64,000 nucleotides of DNA from Tetrahymena thermophila SB210. Its lineage: Eukaryota; Ciliophora; Oligohymenophorea; Hymenostomatida; Tetrahymenidae. Below are positions 1 to 14,704 of this stretch, in pieces; positions within the stretch are counted from its first letter, which is position 1, and every line of letters begins with the position of its first letter. The position numbers and the translations under genes were made by a program. The DNA lies in contig NW_002476319.1 of NCBI RefSeq assembly GCF_000189635.1, positions 124,001 through 188,000 on the forward strand, read 5' to 3'. The notes beneath the pieces are model-generated. The model searched no databases. It worked only from the letters and a program-made list of their open reading frames with translations, and was not told the origin of the DNA.

Positions 1-2741
1 ATCATAGAAGTAAGATCTTTCTATCATGCTAGCTCACTTGAGTACTTTCTGGTCTATAGTAAACTGCCAAAGAAGAGAAGACAGTTTCAGAAAATTGCAT
101 CCTGTAAATAAATATTAAATTAAATAAAATTTTTAACAACATTTACTTTAATTAATTAAGTTTCTGTTGATTTTAATCTAATTCCATTTTCATTAATTTA
201 AAGGTTTAAGTTTCAACTGTAATGAGATTGCTCTCAATAGATACAACAACTACTTAGATGCCTATTGAAAACCATCTAGTTTAGGTAAAGACAGGTGAAG
301 GTAAATCTATCATTTTGGGAATTACTTCTTGCTTCTTAGGCTTACTAGGATTCTATGTAGATTGCTGCTGCTACAGTAATTATCTAAGTTAGCGTGATTT
401 TTAGAGCTTCAGTCATATTTTCTAGCAATTAGAAATTGATAATGTAATTAAATATAACACTTTTGAGAAATAATTCGAAGATATAATTAATGATCCAGAA
501 GATATGAGATAAGTCGGTTTAGATTTACTTGATAATAAGTTACATAAAAAGGTACAGATATAAAGATAAGGGTCTTTGGGCAGTTAACCAAAGAGAAGAA
601 TTCTTCTTATTGATGAAGTAGATTTCTTTTTCGGTGAAGATTTCATTGGTCGTACTTACCCTGTTGCACTCTATTACAATAATCAAGATGTTATTGATAT
701 TTTGAAATATATCTGGTAGAATAGAGCTGTTCATATCGATAAGTTTAAGTAAACACAAGTATATAAAAAGCTATTTTAGAACAATCCAAATTTAGTTCCT
801 TGGTAAGCATTTATTGATGAACGTATAAAAATGATGTACGAAGATGTAAATAATCTTGAAGGCCACAGATATTTGACATATACTCCTTCTGGAAAAAGCA
901 AAACAATTATTTGCTATAAATCTCTTGATGGCATTTCCTTCAATACAGTCAAAGGATACAAAACAGCTTTTGCTTATATCTAAGAGTGGGAAAAGAAGAA
1001 TATAACAGAAGATGTTATGAATGAAAACCTTTCATTTATAATTAATGTAGGCTGCTTCTCATTCGCTTAGATACCTTAGGAATATCAACTGGTATTGGGA
1101 GTCAGTGGTACTTTAGAAGATATGAGTGATTATCAGAAAAATTTAACTAGAAATCTCTTCAACATAAGAAAATTAACAATCTCCCCATCAATTTATGGGT
1201 AGTCTAAATTTTCTTTTAAAAAAGAAAAGGACGTAGTTGTAAAAGAGAATAAGTTCCTTTATCATTTAGAAATATAATCTCAAATAGAAAACGTTATGAA
1301 GTAAAATAGATCAGTAATAGTATTCTTTGAGTCGAAGAGGGCATTAGACATTTTTAAAAATGAGTTTAAAACATAATACGATTATTAAGTTCTTTCTGAA
1401 GAAACTAATTTCAAAGGACACACAATAGTTAAAGCAGGTTCTATGAGCATGATAACACTCGCAACAAAGCCTTTTGGTAGAGGCTGTGATTATATCAGCA
1501 CAGATCCTGAGCTGGATAAGAATGGTGGTATTCATATTATCTAAACCTTCCTCTCTGAAGATCTAGCAGAAGAGACTCAAATAAAAGGTAGAACTGCAAG
1601 ACAAGCTTAATGTGGTAGCTACAGTTTAGTAGTCAACAGAGAAGATCTTGTACTAAACTTTAATCTAAATGCTAGTGTTAAAAATTTCTCTTATGAATTC
1701 TTACACCAATTGAGATAAACCACCTAAAAAAACAAAGAAAAATCTTTATCAATAAAGCTTGAAGAAACAAGCTAATCTCACAAGGAATCTATGCGTCTAA
1801 AGCAAATTTTGCTAAATTATTCTCCTAATAACAATGAAGAAATACAAGAAATATTAATCAAATTTAACAGGGTCACAGACAGAACTGAGAATAAAACAAA
1901 TATGTATAATTTCTATAGTGATTTAGCAGGTAAAATTGGTATCTATGAAAATAATTTCGAGTACGACGAGTATAACAATCCTAAAAATGTTGGTTTGGGT
2001 AGTGACAATTCATATAATGATCTATCACTATTGATAGGTCTATTTTATCCAGAAGAAGGACTAGATGAAGACATTAATCATTTATTAATACCAACATTAA
2101 GAAAGAAGGGTTTCAAAGTTTGTGAAGTCGTTGTTACTGAGCAGGAATTTATCGTAAAGCTACCTTAATTCGATTAAGCTTGGGTTATAAGTGGATATAA
2201 GTTCCACTCTCATAGAATGGAAAGCAGATTCTAAGATGCTATAGAATATCACTTGAAACAACAAAAGGGTTTGATGATTTGGGCTGATAATAATCCTTAT
2301 ATTGTGCATGCAAATCTGATACTTTAAAGAATTCCAGTTGGTTATTATAATAGATAACCTATCTTTATTAAATTAGATGGTTCTGATTATGGTGATTAGG
2401 TCTTAAAGGCTGGTGATTACTTTGAAACTTAATAGTTCGGTCCACATTTAATTACTACTGGTATCAATAATCTCCACGAGGGTATTACTATCTGCTATCC
2501 TTAAGTACTGAGCAATACACCAAAAGATAACTTTGGCCATCTTAATATTATCGGATTAAGCAGTGCTTCCAAGCCATGTTTCTTTGTGCTCTCCGGAACA
2601 GAGGATAGAGGTAGAATTGTATTTGATTGTGGTTTTACAAAACTAATGAGAGATTAATGGAACACTGCTGGTACAGTTACCTATGTAACTAATTGTTATG
2701 CTTGGCTATATTGGAAGGAAAGATTCGTATAAAATTTATGA
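1..2741 (+). CDS. SecA-like DEAD-type helicase protein, 5' end outside window
   Basis: The visible part is the last coding of an exon (to 103), a GT-AG intron 104-203 and one exon 204-2741 ending in TGA. The frame is open throughout if TAA/TAG are Gln. Across the splice the protein reads KLHP-VQVSTV, followed by a Walker A of SecA type, KTGEGKS (288-308). Next come the Walker B DEVD (612-623), a GTLEDMS stretch like the SecA motif at the second RecA fold, FGRGCDY (1473-1490) and GRTARQ (1587-1604, motif VI). These match the two helicase folds of SecA ATPases. The last 300 residues contain GLMIWADNNPY and look like a separate alpha/beta domain that I do not recognise. No SecA preprotein cross-linking or C-terminal zinc region is evident, so a secretion role should not be assumed. 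Ciliates are known to carry SecA-annotated helicase proteins. The helicase call is firm; the function is unknown. Confidence 0.85.
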
Positions 2742-3412
2742 TCACATAAAATTTTAATTTTTAATATATTTACTAAATAACTAAATAATTAATTAACTCG
2801 ATTATATCATTTAATATATTTATATTTCTATTATATATAGTTTTATAGTCTTATAATATAAATAAATAATTTATTCATCCATCAATTTTAATTTCTAATT
2901 ATAAATAAAGTAATTTAGAAAAACATTAAATTATCAATAAAATGGTTTAAACTACAAGTATACTTTATATAAGTCTAATAAATCAATCAATTTACAATAA
3001 TTGTTTTTTAAAAACTAAAATTTATTTAATAAATTTGAGTGAATTTTATTTAATAATTTGAAAATTAAATAAGTGATATTTTTATTAAATTTATTTTATT
3101 TTTATTAATTTTTATTATTATAAAATATTATTTCTATAAATCTAAATCTAAAAATCAAATACTAAAATTTAACTTTAAATTTTTGATTTTCTTTCATTTA
3201 AAATATATTTTAGTATCAGAATTTTTATATTTTAATGCTAAATATTAATTTTAGGAGCAATTACATTAAAACTATTATCAAAAATTTTTATTAAAAAAAA
3301 AAATATAATTTGAACATTTTTTATTTATTTAGAAGCCATTCTAAAAATAATTTAAACAAGATAAATAAATAAATTATTAAATAAAACTAAATAATTTAAT
3401 TTTATTTTTTTA
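2742..3412. other. A+T-rich convergent intergenic spacer
   Basis: This stretch lies between two converging stop codons and should hold both 3' untranslated regions. It is nearly pure A/T with no open frame of protein-like composition on either strand. Confidence 0.6.
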
Positions 3413-6400
3413 TCAAGATTAGCTATTTTAGTTTTGAATATTTATTGTTTTTTGTGAAATTTAATTAAATTCTGCTTTAAAGATTGAACTCTAAAAAATT
3501 GTATTATGCATTTCTTATTCTGTCTTCATATTTTGTAAATTGAGTAAAGAAACAGGAGAGTAATTAATATCTAATGTTTTAAAATAAATATTTTTTAAAA
3601 CTATCAAAAATTATAAATAATTCATACTTTAATTTTAATTAGAAGAAGATACTGGTATGACTCTTGCAGAAGGGTTCTTATTGTGAAGGCCGACTTTGTT
3701 TTAAAAATGTGTTATTTATATTAAATTAATTAAAATAATTAAATTTTTACTTCTTTATGAAGAAACAATAATCAATTTATTTTATTCATAATTCTAATTA
3801 TCTGGTGTATCAACAACTTGATCATTTCTATTTTCTTCTGATAAAGATTAAACCTCGATACTAGCTTTTTTAGCAATTTATTTTTCTTGTTAGTTTTCAT
3901 TTTGTTTATGTTTGATAACACTCATTCTTATACATCCCCATAGATACTTTATTCTTTCTTTAGGTATTCTTGGTAGCTAATAAAAAAACAAATAAAATTT
4001 TTTAAACTTTTATAATTTATTTACTCTAAGAAGTTTAGATAGACTAGGAAATTTTTTAGAAATCTTCAGGTAGATCTCATAAAGCTTTGATTCAAACTTA
4101 GATGTAAGTCCGCTAATTAATATTCCAAGCATTATAATTATAAAATAAACATTTAATAAGATTAAAGCTGTATAGGCTAACCAAATTTAATAAGCAAAAG
4201 GATTGTCAAGTATGAAAATTGCTAGAATTATTGATACAATTACAGTTAAGTTAGACTAAATATCCAAATTATTAAATCTCTTTTCGAGATAAGGAGAGTT
4301 CTTCTTTTGCAGATATATGTACAAAATCAATATGAAGATTACCAAAATTCCTTTTATGGAAATATACTAATCAAATATATTTATGAAAATAGTGACTAGA
4401 GTTTTCTGATAGATTTTTACTATTTCCCAAAAGTAAGAAGTTTATTTATATTCAGAATATAAAAATCCAAATCTATATTGCATTCTTATTTTATTCAACT
4501 AGTTAAAAGATAAATAAATAATTAAATAAATAACTAAATTTTATTAATTTGATTACATCTTTCTTTCCTTTATGCATGTTGTATAAGAAAAACAAAGGTA
4601 TTAATACAATCCAAACCAAAAGAGTTGGTAAAATGTAAAAAACCATCCATCCTATATGAGTATTTGTATAGCATATTTGAGAGACGTCAGCTTTAATATA
4701 ATTTTCTCCAGATATAAATCTTTGTTTTATAAATAATTTTATTTGTTAAAAATAAATAAATTAAAAAAATGTAAATTAAATTCATTTTTTAAGAATGTTT
4801 TTACAAAATTAATTTATTAGATAATTTGTATAAGTATATAATTTACTTAAATAAAATATCTCTAGATATTTATTTATGCAAGTTGCTTACTTAAGTTTAA
4901 AAAAAAAATAATTCTGAGTTTTATTCTTTTTTCAAGATATTTTATTCTAATTTTTAAAAATTTTATTTTTACCTGCAAGAAGAAGTTTAAATGTGAGTTC
5001 TAACAATAGATGGCTGCATAGAAATAAACATGTATATTATAGATATCCATGCAGTTACATTATGAAATCTAAATCTTTTTATATTGATGTATATGTAATG
5101 CCCTAATAAATAAAGGCTGACGTAAATTATAGGCATAAATTAAGCCCATAATAATCTGAAATATGTAATAGGTATCTTTTTTTGCATTTAATATAAGGCA
5201 CAGTCCATACTAAAACTCATTTACTAAACAGGATCTCCAATACTAGCAGAGATATCCCTCAAACCTGGAGGTAATTGTAATTTAAATGTCTAAATAACTA
5301 GTAGAAGTTGAATGTAGGTTGTAAAAATCTTAATTATAATACCAACAGATTCTTAATTTTAAACTGCCTTTTTTGGCAAAAAATTAATTTTTTACAAGTA
5401 AAATGTAATTATATATGAATCCAAAAGAGCTTTTGTACTTCTTACAGAGAAAATAATTGCAAGAAAAGTGTAAATACTTAAACCAATCATTTTAAACGTA
5501 TTTCCTACAACTTCGGAGCATTTACCACATTTAAAATTAGAACTAAATGAGTAACTTTCTCCCCACTCTCTTCCAGTTATATCACAAACTTCACAAAGAG
5601 CACCTATATGACCTTCTGCACAACTTGAATCTCCTGTTTTTAATCCACCTAAGCAATTTGATTCATAATTAAAACATGACTCAATGAGATCAGAAGTCTC
5701 ATCTGGTCTCCAATATCCATCAGTAAGGTTCATTTAATTTCCTCCAGGACAATTTTCAACTCCATATTTTGGGCAATTTAGGCATTATTTTGATTCTGTA
5801 AGAAGACTGTATGTGCCTTTACTGCAATAAAAACAATTTCCTGTGATTTCAATATAAGCTTCACCAACAGTACCTATTTATTAAAAATTGAAATAAATAA
5901 ATAATTAAACAATAATTTTAATTTTCTTACACTTTCTCATTTAGATTATCATTTATAGAATATAATCGTTCTTAACAGAAATGAGAGTTCCATCACTGTC
6001 AAAAACAGGTATCTAAACTGTAGGAGAGCTAGCTTTTATTAACAGTTACTAAAGAGGATATTGTTATAAAATTATTTTATCTAAAACAAACCCATTATAT
6101 ATTTAATCATATTTTGCTGTTTAAGTACCTAATATTTTTGCAGTTGAAGGCACGCTACTAGAGCCATAGTTTAAAGAAACTGTAAGTGAAGAAGTTTAGT
6201 CAGCTTGCAATATTTACTTTTTATTGTCAGAACTAATAAAGTAAAAGCCCATATCTTAGTAATCCGAAGTTCCTGATGCCCAATTACTGATTCTAACAAT
6301 ACCATCTTAATCTGGCTAATGTTCTGTTCCATTTACAGATAATATCAAACCCACAGGATATGCAACAATATCTTTACCATAAGTAGCTGTATTCATTTCA

Positions 6401-9400
6401 ACTGTTGAACCCTACAATAGCTAAGCAAAAGCTTTTAATTTTTAGAAATATTATTATTAAAAAATTAAATCCATTATTTTTATTAGAATAATATTTTATT
6501 TTAAATTAAACATTTTGGCCAATATTTTATAAATTTATTTATTTATTTTATTAAAAATTAAGATTTGATCAAAATTATGAATAAATATTTAGTTTAAAAT
6601 GTTTACTTCCAATGCACTTGATGCCTCCTGCATACTTTGCACTATTTTGAGTTATTTGAGTATTAATTAATTTCAAAGTGTTTTAAATATTTTCAGCTGA
6701 ATAGAAATATAAGCCACCTGCTGTATCTGTAGCTTAATTAGAAGTTATTTATGAGTTTTAAACAATCAAGCTGCAATTTGAAGAATAGATTGCAGTACCA
6801 TACATAGCTAAGTTATTTTAAAATTTATAACCATCAATTGTTGAAATTTGTTAAGCTGTTTAAAGGTTTCTTTTATTTGACACAGCTGCTTTAATATAAA
6901 TTATTCCCTAGTTTGATTCGCAATTTTAGATATCTCCTTTTTGAAGAGTAATTTAGTTTGAAACTTTTGTAAACCCTAATAAGCCTTAGCTACATACACC
7001 GCATATTACTTTATTCATAATAATATCTGTTACAAAAGTTTATTAGGTAGGATTTTCTATTAAAATGAAAGAATCAAAAGCTGAAGCAGTGTTTAAGAAT
7101 GAAAATACTGGATCTTTTACACAGTCATTACAAAAAGATATGTCATCGAATTCAAAAGTATTAGAATTAAAATAAGATCCTGCTAAATATATATAAGGAG
7201 TGAAGTAAAAATTTGATTAAGAAATTTTATTTTGATTGCTTTTAAACACTATCTATTAACCATAAATAAACCCTTAAACAGTTTGAATACCTGATAATGT
7301 ATTTGATTAGAAATTAAAAACTCCTCCTATCATAATCATCAAATAAAATAGCTAAAGATCGTCTTATAGAGTCTTTGCATCTATATCTTGAAACTAGTAA
7401 TATTGAGTCAATACATTTTTTAGTTTATCCATATCTTAAGTGATTGTATTAAGCTAAAATGTAGTGCTTTAAGCAGGTAATTTATGTTAAACTATTTTTA
7501 TATTAAATAATATTATAATGTATTCAAATAATTTTAGTTTTTATTCAATATTTAATTGCATTTTATTATTCTATTAGTTTTTAATAGATAAGTCTAATAT
7601 GAAATATTTTACTGTAGAATATGCTGCCTTAATTAGCAAATACATTCGAAAATGTATTCTGTTAGATCATTTATACACATTGAGATTTACCACAAATCAA
7701 ATATAGAGCACCTCCAGTATAATTAGCATATACATCAGTAAATGTGCTTCCTGTTATGGTTAATGATGAAATAGTTGACTGTGAGTCATAGTATATTGCA
7801 CCACCATTACCATTAGCTAAAGGTGAAAAAGATGTGTATATTTAATCAAATGTTACTGTATCGCATATTAATTATGAATAAGTAAGTCCTTTATAATATA
7901 TAGCTCCTGCAGTATCAGCAACTACTTACTAAAATGTACTATCCTTAATGCTAAAATAATTAGCTTGAATATTAAAATATCCTCCTTTTAAGCTATTATC
8001 TAATGTTAAATATTGCATATTAGCTTAAGTAAAATGTGAATCCAAGATGAAAATCTTATTCAGGCTTCCAACGAATCCATTTTAAAGACAAACTGATGTT
8101 TTAAAATTAGAAAAATTGGAACCATAAATATGAAAATAAGAATCCATAGAATCAACTAGAGCAAATGATGCAGACTCTTTAATCAGTTATTCTAAAAGAG
8201 TTTCAGCTGAAATTTAATTTGAAACAACTTAATCTAATATCAATCTAACAGAATTGTCTCCTTCTATGTTAATTAGTGATATTTACTTTTATGAAGCAGT
8301 AATTGAAAAAAGATTTTCAAATGTGCAATCTGTGATAATTATTCTAGGTATAGCTAATTCACCATAATCTAAATTTTTTGCTTTATTTACTAAGATACTT
8401 TCTATTTAATCGTCATTATATTCAGTCTTAGGCAAATTATTATTACTAGAAGCAATTTATGTGTTTTAAACTAAATTCTATTTTATTTATTTTTAATATT
8501 TTTAAAGTGCCTTATTTATTAATTAAAGATTTAAAAAATGAAATAAGTAATTAATTTACTGTATCACGAAAGAATAAATAAGAAAACGTAAATCCCTAAA
8601 TAAAAACTCTATTGATAAGAGTAGTTGATTATAAAAAATATCCATTCAACTCACTAAGATCACTATTAGGAAGATTTTAAAGAAAACCATTTTTAAAATC
8701 CCAATTTTTAGGTTGAACAGACCTTTAATAAGAACCTTATTGTATGTCTAAGTACGATACTGTATCAGCAAATATTACATTAACCTATTTTGTATCTATA
8801 ATGTTAAGATTCTTAATTAATATTTTAGAAATTTGCTTTAAATAAATTAGATTTGTTTGCCCAAATTCAAATTAGTTAATGCAAGATAATCCTATTAAAA
8901 TAATAAAAAAAAAATAAGTTGCACACAAATTAATTTTTAAAAATCTTCAAATTTTATGAAAATAAATTTTTTAAATAAATTTATTTTGATTTTTGTATTG
9001 ATATTTAACTCTTCTAATAATATTATTATATAAATTTTAAAAAAATTATTGGATACAAAAGTAAAGAAAGATGAGTATTTTTATGAAAAATAAATTGAAT
9101 GATTTACCCTTGACTGTAAATTAATTTATTTTCAAGTTATATGGATCTTAACTATAGTTATTTGTAAATTAATATTATACCAAGTTAATTAGCTAACCAA
9201 ATATATTTGATAATATTAATCCTTCCAAAGTGAAATTGTTTAAAATGATAATGGGACTGATTTACGAAGGACTAGCTACTGGAAACTATACTATTCTTAA
9301 GATAAATGGTTTATTACTATGCTTTATTGATACAGTATCGCAATTTATAATATTAGAAGTGAATAGAGAAGGTATGTCATTATTACATGATATTTAGATT

Positions 9401-12400
9401 TAGTCATAAAAAGCAAATTGTTAAACTTGTGTGGTCAACATATTGTAAGCATCAATAAATTTAAAACAATTCAAAGTTTAAGAAGTAATATCTGTACTAG
9501 ATATGGTTATTGTATGCTAGGATACAGGAAAATTGTGTCCTTAAGCCTAGTAAAGTATTGCTGATTGATCGAAAAAGTTTTGAGTCATTTTAAAATTACT
9601 TATTTTAATACTTGCTGTGCTAGCTACAAGCTGAATGAAATTTGTATTTGAGAATTTGCAATTATTTATCTCCATTCCGTCTACAATCATATTAAATGAT
9701 TAGCTTGAAGTAGTATTCACAAAATTAAATAAGGAATATGTGCTCGGATAGAAAAAATTTTATAATTTTAGATCAATTATTTGAAGCACTTACATATTAG
9801 CTACCTCAATGACAGGATAGCAGTTTGTTTTTAATTTTTTAAAAGTATTTTACTGTGTATCTAAATCGACTCCATGAATAAAATTAATTTAGTTAAATGT
9901 CACCTTTGAATTAAATAAGTTATCTGAAAATTTTATGAGCATATCATTTGGTAAGATTCCTTTTTTGAGGTTCAATAAAGGAATAAAAGTTAAATATGAG
10001 AAATAAAACTCATTCCAACCAGAGAATGTAAAGCCGTTTGTGTATAAAAAAGCAAGCTCAACATTTTATTTAACTCCTGCCGATGTTAAGATGCTAAAAC
10101 TTAGTTTCATTGAATTAATATTTGCAACATATTTAGCTAGTGAATTAGTGAATGTTATTTCATTTGGAAATCTGCAAACATTTTCATACACATTAGTATT
10201 CGATTGGATATTGATAGAGACATTTTACTCTGGAATTATTAGAATTTCATACTCAAATGTTGAAATTCCTTCTCCATTTATTGCGTTTAACTAAAAACTT
10301 TTTGATAATATTTTTTTTTAATAAAATATAAATGAAATATTTATTAATTCATTACTAAATATCACCTCTAATATCAGTATAAGGGAAGAAATCTACTGTC
10401 AACTGCTGAGTTGGATTCCATTTTTCTATAAAAATAACACTCAGAGGGAAAACTTCATCACCAAAATCTGCTCCAGTAGCATCAACTGTTTTATAGTAAT
10501 CAGATTAGCTCATATTTTCTTTTCCAGCAGCTTAACCAGATCTGCATTCTATAATTTATCTTATTTTTATTTTTCTCGCACAATCAGATCCTTAGCAAGG
10601 GTAACACTAATTTACTCTTGCATCATAAAAAATTGTTGATGCGCTTTAATTATTACAATCCAAACCCAAACTTCCGTTAGGGTAAAGGCATGAGTTTTCA
10701 ACTGATTTGCAAACTAAGCATTTATACTAAAATTACCCAAAAAATTGGTCTATTGATTTAAAATAAGGATTCATACTTTTCATTTCATCACTTGTTCTTT
10801 CAACACAGAGATCACAGTATCTTGGACAAATAAGACAGCTAGACTAATCTTGTGAAAGTGATTCACTTGTGGTCCATAAACCAACATCGTCATACTAGAA
10901 TTAAACATTTACACATGCTTAGCAAGTAGAATAACCACTTTCATCTGGTATGCACTACGAATTTAAGCAGCTTTGTTTTAAAAGAATTAAAATCTTATAA
11001 TAAATATAAAAGTTATTTTTTACTATGATTAGCAAAGATTTGGACATCTTCCATCTACTAAATTATTAGCACAATCTATGCATTAAGGAATAACAGGAAA
11101 GCTTTATTAATTTTCTTACTCCAAAGCTTAATCTATTTTTTTATAAAATTTGATAATCAACTAATTTAAAAAATAAAAATAATACCTTAGGAAACGAATT
11201 ATGTTGTCTTTAAAACTATAGTAAAATCTAATCCACTGCTTGAAATATGATGGCAATCATTACATGTAGCATTTGGAGCATCAGAAGGTTCTGAGCTTGC
11301 AATTTTGCCTGAAGAGCAGTTTACACAACCTTTAGAAGGTAAAGGAGAATAACCTATTAAATTTCATTGATTAAAATAAATTTTATAATTATTGGTTTAT
11401 GAGTGAATACCTTATTAACATGATGTACAGCTAATTAATTATCTGCTGTAACCTTAAAAAGTATAATAAAAACTTAAGCACTTGCTAAGGGAAGGATTAT
11501 TAAAAGAACTAACGCTTAAATCACATAATCTACATTTTTAAAAGAAAGATAAAGAATTTAGTTTTACAATTTTTAAATATTAACCTCTATTGGCTCGGAT
11601 TCGCCATATTTATTCCATATCCATTTATGCATTCTATACATTCAAATTGGGTGCTTGTTGAACTAGTTAATTGTCTCCATTTAAAACAATTAGGATCTTT
11701 AACTGCAAAATTTAGATTTACTCCATTTTAAGTATTAAAATCACTTTCTAAGACACATTATCCATCAAAGCCTGTAAGAAATTTAGTTGAATCATTATTT
11801 GAGTTATAAATGCAGCCAAAACATTTCCACTATAAACCCAATTCGTTTTTCTATTATTAAGTGAGATATAAGAAATCATTTTCTAATGTGTATAGGATGT
11901 TATCTCCAGAAAGACTACCATAATAACAAATTGAGCATTGTGAAGAACAGAACCTGCATTATCCGTCATACTTTACAGAGTAGCTTGCTTGACAAAGAGT
12001 ACAATATTTTTAAAAGCTATCTTGTGCAGAAGCATCAACTACATATGGAGAACTAGTGTGATCTATAAGTTAATCTTAAATTACAGTGGCATACCTACAG
12101 GCTCTGCAATTATTCAAATCACAGCTTTCACAAGTTGTTTGATCCAATGAAGGGATATAAAAAATACTTTTTTAATTAAAGATTAAATTAATTAATTTAA
12201 ATACTTTGAACAGTAAAAAAAGTTAGTAAAACTATTTACTGGATAAATATTTATTTATCCTTTTAATTTTACTAGAAATTAATTTATTACTTCTTTTAAT
12301 TGCATGAAGCGCATCTCCACAAAAAACCCTGCTAATCTAACATATCTTAGGTATAGTCATCTAATGTTGTCTGATCCTGAATAAAATTAGTATTGCTATT

Positions 12401-13328
12401 ACCTAAATAGCAATTTAGACAATTAACTATAACAGAAGAGCAAGAAACACAAATTCTACCCAATCCTATCGAATATCCTGAGCTACAGACTAAACACTTA
12501 GAGCTATCAGAACATATATCACAATTATCTATACATTTCGAACAACCATTTTGAGAAAAGTAGTAGCCTTTTTTACAAATTATTCCCTACTAAAATACAG
12601 GCACCTAAAAACTTAAATTAGTAGTTTAACAACCTTTAGCATTAAGTTAATCTCCACACCAAGAATCGCAACCAGGACAATCCCTGATCGCCAATCTATC
12701 TTAATTATCTCTGTAAACATAGAATAATGACTTAGTATCCAAAGTTTAAATTTTTTAGTATCGTATCAAAGATGGATCTCCTAAATCTATTGCTTGAAAG
12801 ATGTAAGTACAAATCATTTTACTTGACCTTTTAATGAAAAAATAAATAAATAAAATGAGTAAAAGAATATAATTTATACCATGTAAGAGGGTTAGAAACG
12901 CAATCAGCGCAGCCAACTGTTTATGAAATTTCTGAAAGATGGAAATGAGGACTATTTTAATCATAGTTGTTTTAACTATTATCTCAATAAGTAAAAATTA
13001 TTACCATTTTAAACATAATTGATGATTATTATCCATAGGAGTGTATAAGAAATATCCATAAGTGCATGTTAAGCAATAGTCGCTGTTAGAACATGATGTA
13101 CATGACGATGGGCAGTCTGTTAATTAATCATTATTATTATAATCAATGTACTAATTCCCTCCATAAAAAGTGATTCTTTAGTATAAAATAATGAATTTAA
13201 GTCAATATTTCTTAATATGATTCTTACCCATTAACATCAACATCATATCCACTAAAATAATATGTTTTATAGACATAATTGCTCAGTAGTGTTAAAAAAA
13301 ATATTGTGAAATTCAGAAATTATCTCAT
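3413..13328 (-). CDS. Giant surface protein: Cys-rich repeats, beta-helix, multi-pass membrane C-terminus
   Basis: This is one large multi-exon gene read right to left. The start at 13328 gives a signal peptide (MRQFLNFTIFFLTLL) in exon 13328-13228. After an intron, exon 13175-13005 begins growth-factor-receptor-type Cys repeats (CPSSCTSC, CIDNCDIC, CRFCSSQCSIC) that continue to about 10.5 kb. From about 10.3 to 6.6 kb the protein has short beta-strand repeats with GGAIYY and GGALYL turns, as in parallel beta-helix/pectin-lyase-like folds. A second Cys-rich module at 5990-5400 (GHIGALCEVC) precedes several hydrophobic segments at 5400-3900. The cytoplasmic tail runs on through two or three small exons to TGA at 3415-3413. 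One intron is roughly 200 bp (about 9110-8907). Predicted size is about 2,600-2,800 residues; I did not fix every exon. Ciliates encode many such putative membrane proteins of unknown function. It could be two genes, but frame and domain order favour one. Confidence 0.72.
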
Positions 13329-14704
13329 TGTTTTTACCCAAAATATTAATCGCTTTTAATGAATATATTTAATTTTAATTTGTTTGAATTAATAAATTTC
13401 TAAAAAAAATAGCAATCAATCATATCTGTTAGTTGAAATAAAAATAAAAAAAGTAATCAATAGCGTACATTAAGATGCAAACTAATTTAGGTAAGTTAAT
13501 CTAAAAATAATATCCACTTCATTAAATATCACAAAAATTAAAATCGAACAAGCTTCGTATTTTTAGTGTGGATTTGAAAGTTAATGATTAAGTTTTTGTA
13601 TAAATCTATTAAAAGCTTTTAACAAAATAGCTCAATCAATTCGTAATTTAATAAAATACTGTCATTAAAATTTAAATGAAAATTACTCTATGCTCTTTAC
13701 ATTCATTTTTTTAATTTGAAATTTTTATTTTAATAAAATACAAAAAGATTCGATTGAATAAATATGAAGAAATTATCAGTGTTGTTTTAAACTGTAATAT
13801 AAACACTTCATTAAAATAAATCATGAAATTTCTATTATTTATTACCTTTTTAACAAAATAAAAAATACAAAATTTAAATTCTAATAGCCACTAAATAACT
13901 TTCAACTTCAAATTAAATCATATTTAAAAACTTGTCTTTCAAAAGTTATTTTGCAAAATATAAATTTTATTTAAAGTTATTAAGTAAATTTTATGGATTT
14001 TTGCATAAATAACTTAATAGATATAAATTCGTTTTGTTTTAAATGATAAAATTATTTTTTATATTTTGATACTTAAAAATTTTTTAACTCTGTATTTAAT
14101 TTATATTCTAGTCATTCTAAATTTAAATAAAATATAGGATTAATTAATAATGGAATTAAAATATTTGTTGATATAGAAAAATTAAAAATGATTTAAATAA
14201 AATGTTATTTACTTTAAATCCTAGTAGCATCTCACCCTAATAAATAAAATATAAATTAATTATTTAGATTTGTTAACTTATTGTATTAAAATATTTTTAT
14301 TCATCATACGACAAAATGTATAAATCTTACAGTATAAAATAATTTTTATTTTCCTTCTAATATTATTTAAGTTTTTGATTTATTATTATTTTATAAATTT
14401 AATACACACTGACAATTTTTAATTAAAAACCAACTTGACAACTTGATGTTTTAAACACAAGATCTACTTTTTGAAATTTAATTTAAATTTTTTATAGTTT
14501 ATGATATAAAAATTAGAAAATCAACAATTATCTAAAAATAATAAATTAACTTTTAAACGATTTACAAAAAAAACAAATAGTCCTCTTTTAAATCTAAACA
14601 TATTAATTAAGTATAATAAATTATTAGTTTACTAGTAATCTGAAGTTTTTGAGCTTAAATTACATATATTTTTGCTATATTTTCCAAGTTTTATTTAAAT
14701 TTAT
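13329..14704. other. A+T-rich spacer upstream of the giant surface gene
   Basis: It holds the promoter side of the gene starting at 13328 and the 3' flank of the gene ending at 14705. I see no coding-like frame, RNA gene or clear repeat. Confidence 0.55.

Noticed and set aside
1-2741. Bacterial contamination as source of the SecA-like gene
   Set aside because: It has a spliceosomal-type intron at 104-203, in-frame TAA/TAG at Gln positions and the same base composition as its neighbours.
3640-3715. Short plus-strand reading that looked like a ubiquitin-like or terminal exon (LEEDTGMTLAEG then TGA)
   Set aside because: It is the antisense of a well-framed 3' exon of the minus-strand giant gene, whose frame continues to TGA at 3415-3413 with a GT-AG intron between.
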